DNA of 64,000 bases from Carpediemonas membranifera (Eukaryota; Fornicata). The first letter of the stretch is position 1. Every line of letters begins with the position of its first letter. The position numbers and the translations under genes are program-made. The notes under the pieces were generated by a model. The model saw only the letters and a list, made by a program, of their open reading frames with translations. It did not search any database and was not told where the DNA came from. Below are positions 1 to 9,620 of the stretch, piece by piece. Location of the stretch: contig JAHDYR010000064.1 of the NCBI GenBank assembly GCA_019828565.1, positions 248,001-312,000 of the forward strand, written 5' to 3'.

Positions 1-7
1 CCAACTC

Positions 8-949
8 TTAAACAACGTTTACGGGGTCGTTATTAGCGAACATCACAACGTTTTCCACGACAATCTCGACCCTCCTTTCGAACGCCTGCTTGGTGGCATA
101 TGCGATGTGGGGTGTGAGCGATGTTCTCGGGGCACCCAACATTGGATGGTCCTGTGCCAGTGGCGGCTCAATGTCAAACACGTCAATGGCCGCATGCGCC
201 AGGTGGCCTGCGTGCAGTGCTGCTGCCAATGCTTCCTGGTCTACAATGGGGCCACGGGCAGTGTTGATGAGGATAGCGTCAGGTTTCATGGTGGCAAGCT
301 CCATGGCTCCAATAAGGCCGCGCGTGACTGGGGTGAGTGGGAGATGGATGCTGACGATGTCTGAACCGTGCAAAACCTCATCCAGGGGTGCATACACACC
401 AGGGAAGTCGGGGCGCTCCGTCCGGCTGAAGCCCAGAACTTCACAGCCCATCGCCTTGAAGATCTGCGCAGTGTAGCATCCGATAGCACCTGTGCCAATG
501 ATTCCTACCGTCTTCCCGCGAAGATCCTGGCCAACACGTCCATCGCGGCCCTCGGATAACCGTGTGGCTGCGTCGCTGAGGACGAAATCACGGAGGGCGG
601 AGATGGCCATGCCCAGGGCCAGCTCAGCCACGGGGACGGTGCTGTAGCCTGAGGCGTTGCATACGGTGATGCCGTGAGCGTGGCAGTAAGCAACGTCGAC
701 GAGATCTGTGCCTGTGAAGGCCACGGAAATCATCTTGAGCTTGGGGAGGCGAGAAATGACGCTCTCCCTGAACGGGATGTTGGCAAATATGACAGCCTCG
801 GCGTTCTCGGCACGGGAAACGAGTTCACCCTCATTAGTTGTCCGCGAGTTGAAGACAACGAGAGAGTGGCCATTCTGCTCAAGCTTGGCCTTAGCAGCCT
901 CAATGGCGCCATCAGAAATCTCTAGCTTGTCGATGAGTGCTACAAGCAT
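8..949 (-). CDS. D-isomer-specific 2-hydroxyacid dehydrogenase
   Basis: 313 residues, beginning at an ATG. It should be an NAD(P)-dependent enzyme that interconverts a D-2-hydroxyacid and a 2-oxoacid (D-lactate, glycerate/hydroxypyruvate or phosphoglycerate type). Visible landmarks are the Rossmann motif GIIGTGAIG near residue 150, the catalytic Arg in NTARGPIVD near 231, the Glu in DVFDIEPP near 260 and the catalytic His in LTPHIAYAT near 280, in the family's order. The N-terminal catalytic half ends in the typical VPVAELALGM helix. There is no C-terminal ACT domain, so it is a short family member. No targeting peptide is evident, which suggests the cytosol. The exact substrate cannot be read from sequence. 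It is divergent from the tRNase Z gene, with about 200 bases between the starts. Confidence 0.9.
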   Translation of the reverse strand: MLVALIDKLEISDGAIEAAKAKLEQNGHSLVVFNSRTTNEGELVSRAENAEAVIFANIPFRESVISRLPKLKMISVAFTGTDLVDVAYCHAHGITVCNASGYSTVPVAELALGMAISALRDFVLSDAATRLSEGRDGRVGQDLRGKTVGIIGTGAIGCYTAQIFKAMGCEVLGFSRTERPDFPGVYAPLDEVLHGSDIVSIHLPLTPVTRGLIGAMELATMKPDAILINTARGPIVDQEALAAALHAGHLAHAAIDVFDIEPPLAQDHPMLGAPRTSLTPHIAYATKQAFERRVEIVVENVVMFANNDPVNVV

Positions 950-1145
950 CTTGTTTGGTTGTATTGCGATCGACAGAAGATGTCGGTTAAAAGTGCAGTT
1001 TAACCCGCTCGGGCTGTGGCATGCTTCATCCTCATGCCCTGGAACTCAGCGTAGGAGCAAGATTGCCCTTGGATACATCAGAATAGTTTTGTCAGTTTTG
1101 ACCAGTGACGCTAGCGCCAGAACTCCAGGTTGAGAGGAGCTTGCG

Positions 1146-3014
1146 ATGAGTATCACGAAGCGCGCCATGCGTTGGAGCTTGATGGATATCTCCCCTTCGC
1201 CCGGCGATGATAGCTTCATCCTCTACGATGAACAAGACCCAGCGATTCTCATCAACGCCCCAGGCAGCGCCCAGCGGACCTTGCTCGAAAGTGGTATCCG
1301 CATGCGCCGTCTACAAGCAGTGATACTCACAGACATGACTCCTACGCACGTTGAGGGACTCCCAGGCGCCCTATTCACCTTCCACGACACCGTCACCGCC
1401 CACTTCCCTGACCGCACCCTGCCAGTGTACACTGCAGACACAGAGGACCCTAGGATGACCCATATCAACGGTATCATGCAGGACATGGTGGTGTGGCGGG
1501 CCCTGGAGCCAAGGTTCGTCGTCGATCCCGTCGTCATGCACTACAGGACTGTCGGAGACACCAAGCTCGTATGCGCCGAGTTCCCCGAGCTCCCTCCCAA
1601 GTTTGATGGGCTCAAGGCCAAGTCTCTCGGGGTGAAGGGGATACTGTGCCGGGAACTGGCCCAGGGCCGCAGCGTCGTTGTCAACGGGACAACGGTCGAG
1701 CCGCACCAGGTCCTGAGTGACGTAAGACCGGGCGGTGTCCTCGTCATCGCCCTCTGCAAGGACAAGGCCGACCCAGCAACCATTGAGGCCGTCGCCGAGT
1801 ACTCCCCGACTGTCGCAGTCTTCTCCACGGACCAGCCATGTCCTGCCCCAGCCATCCAGGGCTGCGAATGCTTCATGAGGTGGCGGTACGGCGGCCATCC
1901 CGTGGGGCTCCGGTACCCGACGGTGCAGGCGATCAAGACGTACCACTCGGACCGGTTCTTGACTCCGCGACTGTATCTTGGGGCTGAGTCGATATCCACA
2001 ATCCACACTGAATCTATCATATCTATGCAAAATCGAACGGTCACCCCCGCCCCCAGTCGAGTGCTCTCCTCCGAAGTCATCCAGGAGTACGCAACCAAAC
2101 GGACACTGACTCTCGACCGGATCACCCCCCGCTCCTCCCTCTTACAAGACGGGTCACAATCCGGCACACCTAGTGTCATCTTCCTCGGCACGTCCGCTAT
2201 GATGCCTGTGGCCGAGAGGAATGTGACCTCGATCCTGCTCAGGGCGTCTGGGGGATCAGTCCTCTTCGACTGCGGCGAGGGCACGTGGCGGCAGATGCTT
2301 ATGGCCAGCCTGGGCGATGAAATTACGAGGCTGCAGGCCGTTGTCATCACCCATTCCCACGCGGACCACACTGTCGGGCTGACTCGACTCGTTTATGAGA
2401 GAACCAAGGCTGGGGCGACTACCCCGCTGTTCTTGGCGTGTGATAACCTCGTGTGGTCGTTCTTCTCGTCAATTCTCGGGTCGACTGTAACTCGAGTCAA
2501 CACAGTCGGCCTTTGCCGGAGTGCCGGAGACTTTGGGTTGCCGGATGGTATTGAGTGTCTGAAAACATTCCCCGTGCCGCATATTCCGGACTCGTCCGGA
2601 ATCAGGGTCGACTTGCCCGACTTCTCCTTTGCCTTCAGCGGCGACACGCCACCCACGCCCACGCTGATTGAAGCATGCAGCGGAGTCAACCTGCTGATCC
2701 ACGAGGCCACGTTCCCCGGCGGTTCAGCCGACCGCGATGAGAATACCAAGCTCGGTCTCCAAGCCCACTCGACCGCGGTTGAAGCGGTCACCGCGGGCAA
2801 GGAGTGCGGGTGCCAATGGGTTGTCCTCACCCACTTCAGCGGCCGGGTGAGTGCCCACCTGACCCGGGGTCTGCTCAAGGACATTGGGCCCAAGGTGATT
2901 GTTGCCGGAGACTTACTGGCACTGCCCTTGGATACCGCCGGGCTCTGTGAGCTGGAGAAGGCCATGGAGCCGATGGACAGGGTGTGGGCGACTGCAAGGG
3001 CGCCCAAGCGGTGA
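1146..3014 (+). CDS. tRNase Z, long form (3' tRNA processing endonuclease)
   Basis: 622 residues from an ATG. It is a metallo-beta-lactamase-fold endonuclease that removes 3' trailers from pre-tRNA. The C-terminal half has the active domain: IFLGTSAMMPVAERN near residue 352, the zinc motif HSHADH near 402, FSGDTPP, LIHEATF and the late VLTHFSGR histidine block. The N-terminal half is a second, degenerate copy of the fold without the His motif (for example ILTDMTPTHVEGL), as in eukaryotic long-form ELAC2/Trz1. At 622 residues it is shorter than animal ELAC2 (about 826). Nucleus or mitochondrion-related organelle cannot be decided; the N-terminus is not an obvious presequence. Confidence 0.9.
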   Translation: MSITKRAMRWSLMDISPSPGDDSFILYDEQDPAILINAPGSAQRTLLESGIRMRRLQAVILTDMTPTHVEGLPGALFTFHDTVTAHFPDRTLPVYTADTEDPRMTHINGIMQDMVVWRALEPRFVVDPVVMHYRTVGDTKLVCAEFPELPPKFDGLKAKSLGVKGILCRELAQGRSVVVNGTTVEPHQVLSDVRPGGVLVIALCKDKADPATIEAVAEYSPTVAVFSTDQPCPAPAIQGCECFMRWRYGGHPVGLRYPTVQAIKTYHSDRFLTPRLYLGAESISTIHTESIISMQNRTVTPAPSRVLSSEVIQEYATKRTLTLDRITPRSSLLQDGSQSGTPSVIFLGTSAMMPVAERNVTSILLRASGGSVLFDCGEGTWRQMLMASLGDEITRLQAVVITHSHADHTVGLTRLVYERTKAGATTPLFLACDNLVWSFFSSILGSTVTRVNTVGLCRSAGDFGLPDGIECLKTFPVPHIPDSSGIRVDLPDFSFAFSGDTPPTPTLIEACSGVNLLIHEATFPGGSADRDENTKLGLQAHSTAVEAVTAGKECGCQWVVLTHFSGRVSAHLTRGLLKDIGPKVIVAGDLLALPLDTAGLCELEKAMEPMDRVWATARAPKR

Positions 3015-3063
3015 TAAATTATTATCTTGAGACACTCCTCGACTCTGCTTCTTTATGAATATC

Positions 3064-3843
3064 TCACGAGAACTGCATGTGTCGCCTCAAGAACTCCACA
3101 GACGCGTCGATCATGCCATCACAGACCTCATGACCAACGCCCCTGAAGATCTTAGCCTCAACCTCCACTCCGATGCAGGTCAACACCCTCGCCCCCAGCT
3201 GGGTCTTTGTGTAGTTGATCCTCTGATCACGGTCTCCATGAAGGAGCAGTATTGGGGTGTATTTGTGGGATTGGGCGGAAGTGTCGCAGTCGCCGTTCAT
3301 ACCTCCATTGCTCCAGGCTGTCTTGAAGGCAGCCGTGTTGAAGCCGGGGATGTCTGCCGTCACGGTAGGGCTGTCTATATCGACCGCCAAGCCACTGGAT
3401 ATGCCTACACATGCACCATATCGCCTCGCCAGCGCCAAGAAGGTCGCGACGAGGGAACCTTGAGAGAAGCCAAGGATGCCAACCCGACCCAGGTCAAGGC
3501 CGAGCATCCCAGCCTGGGCCTCAATGAAGCTGTGCAGGTTTGGCACGAGACGAGCGATTCTGCTGTGCGCCACTGGGACGGAGAACTCTGCAGAGTCTGG
3601 CGTGATGAGGGAGAACCACTGTCGCGAATCAGGACGGCGTTCAATGGGCATATGGGGATTGTCCTCAAAGGGTTCACAGCCATTAATCACTAGAATTCCC
3701 GCTTCAGGCATTTGCTTCGACAGATTCTGTGCTGTAGGCAGCGTTGTTTCAATACTGCCGCTGTAGCCATGGAGGAGCGCGAGAAGATACTCTGGCTTCT
3801 CACTGGTTGCTGGTGAGATGTATTTGCTTTCAAATAGCTCCAT
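3064..3843 (-). CDS. Alpha/beta hydrolase, acyl-protein thioesterase / carboxylesterase type
   Basis: 259 residues from an ATG. The fold and triad fit the APT1/LYPLA-phospholipase/carboxylesterase family, which cleaves acyl thioesters or short esters. Visible are the oxyanion strand ALLHGYSGS, the nucleophile elbow GILGFSQGSLV near residue 124, the acid in LLLHGDRDQRIN near 203 and the His in FRGVGHEVCDG near 237. No signal peptide or membrane segment is seen, so it is probably cytosolic. Whether the substrate is a palmitoylated protein or a small ester cannot be told. It is convergent with the tRNase Z gene, with about 50 bases between the stops. Confidence 0.85.
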   Translation of the reverse strand: MELFESKYISPATSEKPEYLLALLHGYSGSIETTLPTAQNLSKQMPEAGILVINGCEPFEDNPHMPIERRPDSRQWFSLITPDSAEFSVPVAHSRIARLVPNLHSFIEAQAGMLGLDLGRVGILGFSQGSLVATFLALARRYGACVGISSGLAVDIDSPTVTADIPGFNTAAFKTAWSNGGMNGDCDTSAQSHKYTPILLLHGDRDQRINYTKTQLGARVLTCIGVEVEAKIFRGVGHEVCDGMIDASVEFLRRHMQFS

Positions 3844-3959
3844 TATTCTTTCAACACCTCAAAGAGTTACTCGTACGTTGCAAGTTGTCATGACATCCGT
3901 TCAAGTCACGACTCAACTCAACTCTGGGCCTTCGTTTACGTTCTACATAAGCTATATAA

Positions 3960-5393
3960 TCAGTCGCTCGAGTACCGCGTCAGCAGCAACGAGCATGCCT
4001 CGACCAGCAGGCTATTGAGCGTATTCGCATCCGGTGCCGCATTGCTCACAGCTTCGAGTGCCTCACTGAACTGCGACACGCCAGCCAGGTCGACCTCAGT
4101 CATCTTCACAGGCTCATTCGCTGCCTGGTCTGCTGCTGCGAGGAGGACCCGGCCGTCTATGGGCTGATTCAGGACGATTGCACCAGAACTCATAGCAGAC
4201 TCAAGATCACCAATCAAATCCGAAATTTGATCGACCTTTCGCCCCAGCACGGCGAGCTCAGCCTCATCGAGAGTACATGCCTCGCCCAGCTCCGCCTCCA
4301 TGCGAGTAAAGATTCCATCAAGCTCAGCTGTCACACGACTAGTTGTGGCGTTATCCACGGCCTGCACGGCGTCTCTCACAGCCACAGCGAGCTGCCTTTC
4401 CATGCTGTTCGGACCGTGTTCAAAAGCTTTGAGTCTACCGAGTGCAACCTCTGCCTGGAGCAGTACAACTTCCAGCAGCTCCTCCGCACTGACTTCTGGT
4501 GCCGGCTGGGGCCCTGGGGTGGCTACCACTCTCGAGGCAGACCTGGGACGGGAAGTCGTGGGTGTTCTTGCTCTGACGCGAGTGACACTTGAGGGCCGGA
4601 CATTGGAATATGCCGGTCGGGCATTGGCGGTGTGGGTGGCAGGTTTGGCAGTAGGGGTGGGTCGTGCGGTGGCCCTGAGAGGGCCTGTGGTTCGAACAAC
4701 AGTGCGAGCCTGCACTGTCCGCTGTGTTCCAGTAGCAGTACCGCACACGGTCGGCCGCTCCATGGTGGCGCGGGTCATTGTCAGTCGCTCGGCCCGTGGT
4801 CCGACTGAGGCCGGCCTGGTGCCAACCATCACTGGTGTGCGGGCCCTGTTGCTGGAAGGTCTCAGAGAAGCGGCGGGGGCGGCAGATGTTGGCCTACTCT
4901 GACCAGAGGAGATGGATGAGGCGCGGGGCCGCGTGGGCCGGGCAGCAGAGGCCGGCCTCCGCTCCGAGACAGTGATGTTGATACGATCAAGGTGCTTTAG
5001 GCCCTTGCCGCATCGGGCGATTACTGAGCGACGGTACTCGGGACCTAGAGTGATCTCTATGGGGTTGCCCTCGAGGTATAGGTGGCTCAAGAGGGTTAGG
5101 TTGGCGAGCTTGCTTGTTTCCTGTATGTCTGCAATGAGATTGTGAGAAAGATTGAGTGTGGAAATCCGCTTGAACGAAAGTAGGCTGATATCTATAGAGG
5201 TTAGTTGGTTGTGGGAAAGGTCGAGGACGGAGAGATAAGAGGGCTTCCTCAAAAGCCGAGAAATGGCATCGCTGAAGCCAATCCAGCTAGTAAACGCTTG
5301 ATAGCTTAGATCAAGCGCACTGACGTTGTCTCTTGGCTCGTCTGTGATGCTCTCAAATGTTTTCGCCTCATATGCAACCACGGGGCTCCCCAT
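3960..5393 (-). CDS. Leucine-rich repeat protein with basic Ala/Ser/Arg/Pro-rich middle
   Basis: 477 residues from an ATG. Residues about 25-145 form four to five SDS22-type leucine-rich repeats (LSVLDLSHNQLTSID, ISTLNLSHNLIADI, LSHLYLEGNPIEI) closed by an LRR-cap-like segment. Residues about 150-300 are a disordered basic stretch with repeated RPASA/RPTSA-like units. Residues about 300-470 are helical and acidic. This pattern, SDS22-type LRR plus RPxSA-rich linker, is common in ciliary and microtubule-associated proteins of flagellates, so a cytoskeletal role is inferred. No enzyme motif is present. The function is not assigned. Confidence 0.8.
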   Translation of the reverse strand: MGSPVVAYEAKTFESITDEPRDNVSALDLSYQAFTSWIGFSDAISRLLRKPSYLSVLDLSHNQLTSIDISLLSFKRISTLNLSHNLIADIQETSKLANLTLLSHLYLEGNPIEITLGPEYRRSVIARCGKGLKHLDRINITVSERRPASAARPTRPRASSISSGQSRPTSAAPAASLRPSSNRARTPVMVGTRPASVGPRAERLTMTRATMERPTVCGTATGTQRTVQARTVVRTTGPLRATARPTPTAKPATHTANARPAYSNVRPSSVTRVRARTPTTSRPRSASRVVATPGPQPAPEVSAEELLEVVLLQAEVALGRLKAFEHGPNSMERQLAVAVRDAVQAVDNATTSRVTAELDGIFTRMEAELGEACTLDEAELAVLGRKVDQISDLIGDLESAMSSGAIVLNQPIDGRVLLAAADQAANEPVKMTEVDLAGVSQFSEALEAVSNAAPDANTLNSLLVEACSLLLTRYSSD

Positions 5394-5562
5394 TTGAGCG
5401 GCGGAGCTGAATACGCAGGATAAGGAAAATAGAAAATTCGCGCGGGCAATACGTCGTTAGCCTCGAATTATATGCTGGGCATACTCCTTTTCACACTTGT
5501 TGTCTGGCGCGACCGATATTTTAATTTGCCAGTTTTGGCAAGCTCTCCTGACTCCATCGCGT

Positions 5563-6206
5563 ATGCCTCCACGGTTCCCCAAGGGCGGTGCTGCAGCCGC
5601 TGTGAAGAATATGATTCCTAAGACATATCCAGTTCGTCACCCGCCATCCCTTTACACAGGACCTGAAGCGTCCACCAATTGAGATGCCAAGGGAGGATCA
5701 GGCGGCTCATGTAGCGCAACAATGGGTTCGTTTACAAACTCCTTCTAACACAGAGCCAACGTTTGTTTGCCAGAATCGCCGCGGGAACAGCTTTGTTGCC
5801 TTCCACGCCCGACGAGTTTGCAGCAGCGGGCTGGACTGGTCCCAATATCAGCTCGAAACTTGATCCTGCTATTCGTAAGACACTGTCAGAGGTCCCCAAA
5901 GAGCTGCGACGCCCTCCCCCGTTTGCTTGGGCAGAGTTCAAGGACACCCACGCCAAGCTGTCAAAGCGCAAGGCACGTTCTGGGCTAGATGCAGAGCTAT
6001 ACGTCGATGCCGACACGGACGAAGAAGACGGCCGTGAGAAGAAGCGCGACAACGAGGCGAGCACCTTTGCCGATGACGTTGACGAGGTCGCCCCCGAAGA
6101 CTCCAGTGACGAGGAGGCAGACTTCGACACGGTTCGCCAGGTTGACTTCGAAGACGGCATGGATGAGGAGGAGGAGGCCGCAGACGACGAGGCTGTTTAT
6201 GAGTAG
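5563..6206 (+). CDS. RNA polymerase III subunit RPC7/Rpc31-like, two introns
   Basis: I read this as join(5563..5631, 5660..5725, 5754..6206), 195 residues, with two phase-0 introns of 28 nt each. The joined protein begins MPPRFPKGG, then has a DLKRPPIEMPRED block that resembles the PxPLxxGE segment of POLR3G, a SEVPKELRRPP segment like the LPREL motif, and a long Asp/Glu-rich tail that ends DEAVYE. Human POLR3G ends DEATY/DEAIY and yeast Rpc31 ends EEAAF after a similar acidic tail. RPC7/Rpc31 is part of the Pol III-specific heterotrimer used in initiation. Without splicing, the third exon has no ATG, and both joins restore frame. The family call is moderate because the protein is short and low in complexity. 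Confidence 0.6.
5632..5659 (+). other. Spliceosomal intron, 28 nt (RPC7-like, intron 1)
   Basis: Begins GTTCGT and ends CCTTTACACAG, phase 0. Removal joins the first exon to an exon in another frame. There is no separate polypyrimidine tract; the branch-like TTTACA is directly at the 3' splice site. Confidence 0.65.
5726..5753 (+). other. Spliceosomal intron, 28 nt (RPC7-like, intron 2)
   Basis: Begins GTTCGT and ends CTTCTAACACAG, a near-perfect fused branch point plus 3' splice site. Phase 0. It supplies the only open path into the acidic third exon. Confidence 0.75.
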
Positions 6207-6362
6207 GATGGAGGTATACTTTGAAGGAACTATAAAGGCAATTGCGGGATGGTGGGTTGATATTAGGTACTATTCCACTGTGTGGAGCGTGCTGAGAGGC
6301 GAGGGGCGATGGAGCGTGACCAACTTGATCAACTCGGGACCGGTCGAACGAACTCGTCACCG

Positions 6363-8316
6363 ATGAGAGAAGTCCTTGCTATATTGCTTCTGGTGGCGTT
6401 TTCGCTACAATCTAGTGCTCTAATGAACATATACGTTTGTTACGACCTTCAAACTCACCTAGAACCATTTCCTTCGAGAGATGGCGTACACTGGGCTCTA
6501 TATCGAGCTATACGAGTCTGAGATCGGCACCTACGATCAGACATACTTCGAGTCTTACAATTGCGACCTTTCCAAGCAGCGCTACACCCCAAACTATGCC
6601 CTCGAGATCGATTCCCTTTCGGACTTGACGTCGTCGGGCAAGCTCCGTGTCGCCATGGCCTCGCACGTGCTCCCTGGCTTCTGGTACGCCGATGACACTG
6701 GAGATGCCCGCGGTTTTGAGTACAAGATGCTTGTTCAGTTCGCAGCCTACCTTTCGAGCACCCTTGGTGTTGAGATCGAGCCCGAATTCATCCAACAAGA
6801 TCTGATGAACGATGCGCTCGTGGCCTACGTCACTGCAGGCAATGCCGACATCACGTGCAACACCGTCACTCGTACTACAAGCCGACTCGACAGCGGGGCG
6901 TATTTTGGGTGCGCCGAGCTCACGTCTTCTCCAGTTCTCCTTGTCGGGCCAGCATTCTTCGATGATTTCTCGATTAGTGCGGCTCAGCTCGCCACTATGA
7001 GCATCGAAGACTTCAACGACCCCGTATACAAGCTCGGCACCATGGCTGGCCGCTCATTCAGCCGTTATGAGGTCGAAGTCCTACCCGACACAACTTCAGT
7101 ACCCCTTGACTTCACAGACTACCTCGACCAAATGGCAGCAGGCGCCTGTCACTTCTTATTCCTAGACAAACCAGCTGTCGAGCGGGCCATCACGTACGAC
7201 CTCCCAGCCGACTACCCAGGGACCCAGTGGGCAGAGGGGCCGGCGTATATTGACCAGACTACGGGTCAACCCATGGTTGAGGTCATATCCTGCGCGTTTA
7301 GAGAAGACGCTGAGGATAAGTCGACGGGCCACTCGACCCTAGTGGCAAAGTGGGAGGAGGTCATGTCCAACTACGACTTCGAGACTGCTCTGGCCGGGCT
7401 GGGCTGGACCCATCCTGCAGCAGCATTCCCAGCGATCCCCCAGCCGCTGGGAACGAACGCTGAAAGTAGTAACTATGCCACAGGGCTACTTAGGTGGGTT
7501 TTGGACAAGCAGATCCTGTCGGTGGGCGTGCAGGAGTTCCCCTCGTTCTTCGAGTATGATTCTTATGGGAACGCGACAGGATATGTTGTAGATTTGGTCG
7601 ATTTCTTTGTAGATTCGCTCTACACCCAGTACGGCAAGAATATCACCACGAGATACACAATGATCACACCAGATGATGTCGCGACCACTCTTGTAGACAC
7701 CAACGACACCACGAGAGTCGACATGGTCTTCGTCGGCGCAGAAAACGCCGAGCTTGTCTCAGTTACAACCACGGCCGGCCCCTACATGTACGCCGCCCTT
7801 GGCCTGGTATACAACGCAACCAGCTGGCCCCACGGTAATATGCCTTCCATCGCTAGCCTTAACCTGCCAGACGTGACCTTATGTGTCGGCAGTCTTGCCA
7901 ACCTGGTGACCCAATATTGCCCCGGAACGGGTATAGTCTACCACGGAATGGACACCACCGCGCTGGCCGCTTTGTTTGAGGGAGCATGCGATGCGGTGGT
8001 TGCTCCTTTCGAGTATATCGCTGCGTATCTGAATAGATATGATACAGATTCAGAGTTCATCATGAATCCGACCTCATGGTGGACGAACTCGTTCTGGCGT
8101 CCCAAGCTCTCGAACCAAGCTGTTGCCAGGTATGAAGAGTCTTCATCTAGCGGGTCGATATCAGCCAAGACTCTTATATTCACCGCGGAGCTGAGCATTG
8201 TTGCTTCCTTCATCGTTATTGTTGCGCTTTGGGTACAGCTGGTGGTGTTCTTGAATCTGTTTGCGCTTCTTTTGTTCAGATTCAAGCAGATTACTGTGGC
8301 TCGATCACACGCGTGA
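6363..8316 (+). CDS. Membrane-tethered tandem solute-binding-protein-like receptor
   Basis: Read as join(6363..6434, 6463..8316), 641 residues. Exon 1 encodes a signal peptide (MREVLAILLLVAFSLQSSA). Two bacterial family-3 extracellular solute-binding-like lobes follow. The first runs about residues 55-300, with GKLRVAMASHVLPGFWY, GFEYKMLVQFAAYL and AGNADITCNTVTRT. The second runs about 325-575, with ILSVGVQEFPSFFEYD, GNATGYVVDLVDFF and CDAVVAPFEYIAAY. One hydrophobic helix near residues 600-630 is followed by a short basic tail, so the lobes should face outside or the vacuole/ER lumen. Several N-glycosylation sequons fit secretion. It has no ion-channel pore between lobes and no kinase, so it is not a glutamate receptor or BvgS-type kinase. 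Ligand unknown; a nutrient or amino-acid sensing role is inference. Confidence 0.75.
6435..6462 (+). other. Spliceosomal intron, 28 nt (solute-binding-like gene)
   Basis: Begins GTTTGT and ends AACTCACCTAG, phase 0. It joins the signal-peptide exon (frame of 6363) to the long open frame that starts at 6463. Confidence 0.75.
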
Positions 8317-8452
8317 GGGGCAGACAAACGTTTATTGTTATAGTAATGCTTGTACGATAAAGACTATTGCAACTCGATGCATTTACCGCGTTCTAATGGC
8401 GAGATACATAACGTATGATACACTCAACCGAGAGCCGATCAAAAGATCATCA

Positions 8453-9427
8453 TCATCTGCGTCTAAGCCCTTCTAGGGCCAGCCCGATGTTTCTGACGAT
8501 AACAATCTCTGGCGAGGGGGTCGCATCCACACCGGCCGGCCCCCCTTCAATCTCCACTCCGGGCGTGCATGCTATGAGGGACCGCGCCTCCGCGAACACC
8601 GTCTGCGGCTGAATGCTCGTCATCGCTGCGATTGTTCCACAAAGATCGTCAAACTCGATCGGTTGGGTGGTATTCGCCGTCTTTTCAAGCTGCACTCTCA
8701 AGGCCTTTCGGATATGAGCTCGGGCAGACACCTCTTGCATGAGTCGGGCGTGCGTTTTGTGCGCGGGGTTTTCGGCATGATCATCGACAAGTAGTAAGAC
8801 GGGAGACTCTGAATTCGTCGGGATTGGGTCTCTCGCGACAACGAAAGGACTCTCGGTGCTGCCGCTGCGCCGGGCATTGCGCCTGGATGCGAAAGAGACT
8901 GTCGCTCTCGATGCTGGCGCAGGCATAGCCACCTTGGGCACCTGCGTGACCTCTGTGATGTGTCCAAGTCGGCCGAGCCCCTCCGTTATGGCCTTTCTGA
9001 TCTCGTGATCGGCCATTCGCTTGAAAGAAACGACGATTTGATTGCCCGACCAGGTCAGCGGGAACACGGTTGGAGGGAGCAGGTACAGCAGGCGCCGCAC
9101 GTTGTCTACGGTGGCCATGGGGTTGTTGTGGGTGACTCGGGCGAATTGAACAACTTGACGGAGAGCTCGAGGGTGCTGAAGAAGATCGGATAGCTCGTAA
9201 TATAGCTCGTACAGCTGAGGAAAGAGCGCGTGTTCGTGTGGAGTTAGCGGCTTGGTAATTCCACTGCCATCTCTTGACTGCGGCGTGGAAAGACGGGCTC
9301 CGCCATCCAACAACGGGGCATGGTATGTGTGCTTGTTAAAAACGGGCATTGCTGAATCGTGCAAATGAAGTGTAACTGACTTTTGCCTGCGCGTGTCGCC
9401 ACTTTCTCGCTCGTATCTTCCAGCCAT
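8453..9427 (-). CDS. Cdt1-like replication licensing factor (tentative)
   Basis: 324 residues from the first in-frame ATG (MAGRYERESG); the frame is open a little further upstream but without an ATG. Two helical domains flank a disordered basic linker. The first, about residues 65-160, has LFPQLYELYYELSDLL followed by LLYLLPPTVFPLTW and looks like the geminin-binding winged-helix domain of Cdt1 (hydrophobic helix, then a LxxLLPxxxxLxW strand). The second, about 225-310, is a helix-rich C-terminal block that could be the Cdt1 MCM-binding winged helix. If right, it loads MCM2-7 at origins in the nucleus. The match rests on pattern only. An upstream exon is possible. Confidence 0.4.
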   Translation of the reverse strand: MAGRYERESGDTRRQKSVTLHLHDSAMPVFNKHTYHAPLLDGGARLSTPQSRDGSGITKPLTPHEHALFPQLYELYYELSDLLQHPRALRQVVQFARVTHNNPMATVDNVRRLLYLLPPTVFPLTWSGNQIVVSFKRMADHEIRKAITEGLGRLGHITEVTQVPKVAMPAPASRATVSFASRRNARRSGSTESPFVVARDPIPTNSESPVLLLVDDHAENPAHKTHARLMQEVSARAHIRKALRVQLEKTANTTQPIEFDDLCGTIAAMTSIQPQTVFAEARSLIACTPGVEIEGGPAGVDATPSPEIVIVRNIGLALEGLRRR

Positions 9428-9545
9428 CAACAAACCGGGAAAATTTTGACACAGAGTTTCTGAAACGGTCAAATCTATACTGGCAGCCTTGGCCAGACTG
9501 GAAATGGGCTCAGTGGCTCGTGGAAGCAGCGCGGGGCGAGTTCAC

Positions 9546-9562
9546 TTTTTGCATGAAAAAAA
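9546..9562 (+). promoter_or_regulatory. T-tract/GCATG/A-tract promoter-like motif
   Basis: Five T, GCATG, then seven A, about 60 bases before the AP sigma start. Similar elements lie before the A49, NIFK-like and 30.9-kb secreted-protein genes. Confidence 0.35.
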
Positions 9563-9620
9563 GCTCAGCATCGCTGTCGACGCCGAACTCGGTCAAGAAG
9601 CTAAACGAACCATAACAAAC

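Noticed and set aside
6300-6362. Longer N-terminus before the signal peptide of the solute-binding-like protein (from a Met at 6309)
   Set aside because: It would bury the signal peptide behind about 18 charged residues; ATG 6363 gives a textbook signal sequence.
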